Shown piece after piece: positions 63,394 through 64,000 of a stretch of 64,000 nucleotides of DNA. The stretch is from Caldalkalibacillus salinus (GTDB lineage Bacteria; Bacillota; Bacilli; Caldalkalibacillales; JCM-10596): the NCBI RefSeq assembly GCF_016745835.1, contig NZ_JAERVL010000001.1:744001-808000 (forward strand), read 5' to 3'. The position numbers and the translations under genes were made by a program. Every line of letters starts with the position of its first letter. The first letter of the stretch is position 1. Below the pieces are notes generated by a model. It was not told the DNA's origin. It searched no databases and was given only the letters and a program-made list of their open reading frames with translations.

Positions 63394-63474
63394 ATGAAAG
63401 TAAAAGATGCTTTATTCTTGATGCTCATGTTCGGCATGTTCATCTTGGCATTACTTTCCTACTTAACAAAGTAG
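63394..63474 (+). CDS. holin-like small toxin (type I toxin-like)
   Basis: A 26-residue protein, too short for ordinary gene calls. It begins MKVKDALFLMLMFGMFIL, then a hydrophobic run ending in Lys, one TM helix. This matches the 'putative holin-like toxin' pattern (MxxxEALxLMIxFGxLVIALL) of Firmicute type I toxin-antitoxin systems. GAGGTGG precedes ATG. The leader CTCAAGGG (63353-63360) is complementary to CCCTTGAG (63479-63486) after the stop, and ACCTC at 63476 can pair with the ribosome binding site, as in known toxin mRNAs. The antisense RNA itself was not identified. Confidence 0.65.
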   Translation: MKVKDALFLMLMFGMFILALLSYLTK

Positions 63475-63509
63475 ACCTCCCTTGAGCCTTGGAAAGCAAA
63501 GGAGGTCTA
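63472..63509 (+). repeat. inverted repeat at the toxin-like gene end
   Basis: TAGACCTCC (beginning with the stop codon) and its complement GGAGGTCTA form a 9-bp stem. Possible terminator or folding element of the toxin mRNA. Confidence 0.7.
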
Positions 63510-63562
63510 ACTTCTGCACTTTCTATTTAGCTGATTGCCCTTGAAGGGTCATGCTATTGCTT

Positions 63563-63597
63563 GACCGTAGGTGCTAGTAACATCTGCGGTCTCTTTA
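63563..63597 (+). terminator. hairpin with T run downstream of the toxin-like gene
   Basis: GACCGTAGGTG with CATCTGCGGTC (11 bp with two G-U pairs), 7-nt loop, then CTCTTT. The wobble pairs favour folding of the plus-strand RNA. Confidence 0.6.
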
Positions 63598-63789
63598 AAA
63601 GCATATACATTAAAACACATTTAAAAACCTTCATTTAAAATCATTTTAACACATACAGAAATATTTTGGAAGAAAAATACATAATTTTAAGTGGTATTGA
63701 CTGCGGCAAACATCATGAAACAAGAGTTGTAAGTATCTCGGAGTTCAGTCGAAAAAAGCATTTCTAGGTTCAGGCTTCACCTGTAAGGC

Positions 63790-63855
63790 TCATGGACGTC
63801 GTGAATACGAAACGTTATATGACATCAGCGTATTCTGGTGCGGTCGTCCATGGCC
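63790..63855. repeat. long imperfect inverted repeat
   Basis: CATGGACG and GAATACG (63790-63809) face CGTATTC and CGTCCATG (63827-63851). The enclosed GAAACGTTATATGACA resembles GAAACGTTATACGACA at 63173. No ORF. The rest of 63598-63942 shows nothing else I can support. Confidence 0.5.
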
Positions 63856-63942
63856 GCAATTGTGAACGCACAAACTGCTTGATTTATGGAGACTAATTCA
63901 TCTATTTTTGCAACTTAAAAAGATAAAAGTAAGAGGTTAAAA

Positions 63943-64000
63943 ATGGAAAAAACTAACACATATACTTACTTTGGAATAACAAGTAATGGAGAAATTGACC
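63943..64000 (+). CDS. start of a gene cut by the window end (possibly DUF4279)
   Basis: ATG at 63943 follows AAGAGG. The 19 visible codons begin MEKTNTYTYFGITSNGEID, which resembles the start of DUF4279 immunity-like proteins. Only the N-terminus is visible, so the family is tentative. Confidence 0.5.
   Translation, partial: MEKTNTYTYFGITSNGEID

Overview
The window reads as a chromosome segment of a low-to-mid GC Firmicute of the Bacillaceae, probably an alkaliphilic or salt-tolerant Bacillus relative. The signs are strong GGAGG-type ribosome binding sites, frequent GTG and TTG starts, Rho-independent terminators after most operons, Bacillus-type lipoproteins, YesM/YesN-type regulators, CcpA-type cre boxes and acidic secreted proteins. 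The species cannot be fixed from the sequence. I see no rRNA, tRNA, CRISPR array, intact transposase or phage module.

Layout. 0-2.4 kb: a propeller lipoprotein, a DJ-1/PfpI protein and a small membrane protein. 2.5-7.6 kb: an accessory island of tandem paralogous 180-188 aa orphan proteins of two families, with truncated copies, duplicated coding remnants and a small membrane-protein gene bracketed by 37-bp repeats. It looks like an immunity-gene array whose toxin has been lost or lies elsewhere. 8-9.8 kb: a second DJ-1/PfpI protein and an M15 peptidase lipoprotein. 9.9-16 kb: an RND exporter diverging from its probable two-component system, then a DedA/TVP38-like membrane protein. 16-19.4 kb: a secreted pectate lyase and adenine deaminase. 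19.6-23.1 kb: a two-component system and an HtrA-type protease whose promoters share an 11-bp-phased TGACA direct repeat. 23-26 kb: a GNAT acetyltransferase, a MATE transporter and an M55 D-aminopeptidase. 26.4-29 kb: a four-gene DUF2589 cluster of unknown function. 29-34.5 kb: mnmH, selO, a YitT protein, a tiny membrane protein and a YhfK-like SDR protein.

34.8-38.1 kb: a TetR regulator diverging from an ABC exporter. 38.2-44.5 kb: a mec-like beta-lactam response locus, with a MecA/PBP3-type lipoprotein transpeptidase, a second class B PBP, and BlaR1 plus BlaI. A perfect BlaI/MecI-type operator lies at the PBP promoter and a near-perfect one at the blaI promoter. 44.8-47.9 kb: a lipoprotein, a TetR regulator and a TetL-like 14-TM exporter sharing a palindromic operator, and a VOC protein. 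48-48.6 kb: two decayed gene fragments. 48.6-58 kb: a carbohydrate unit (YesM/YesN pair, secreted GH3 glycosidase, ABC binding protein and two permeases) with cre boxes before the GH3 and binding-protein genes and no cognate ATPase. 58-63 kb: an ABM monooxygenase, a MerR/SRPBCC pair, a CGNR regulator, a DinB protein, and a small protein coupled to a retropepsin-like protease. 63.3-63.6 kb: a 26-codon holin-like (type I toxin-like) gene with folded flanks. A gene beginning at 63943 runs off the end.

The strongest leads are the immunity-like array (2.5-7.6 kb), the DUF2589 cluster (26.4-29 kb), the BlaI-controlled PBP operon (38-44.5 kb) and the small toxin-like locus (63.4 kb). Several regulator-target pairs can be read directly from matching operators.
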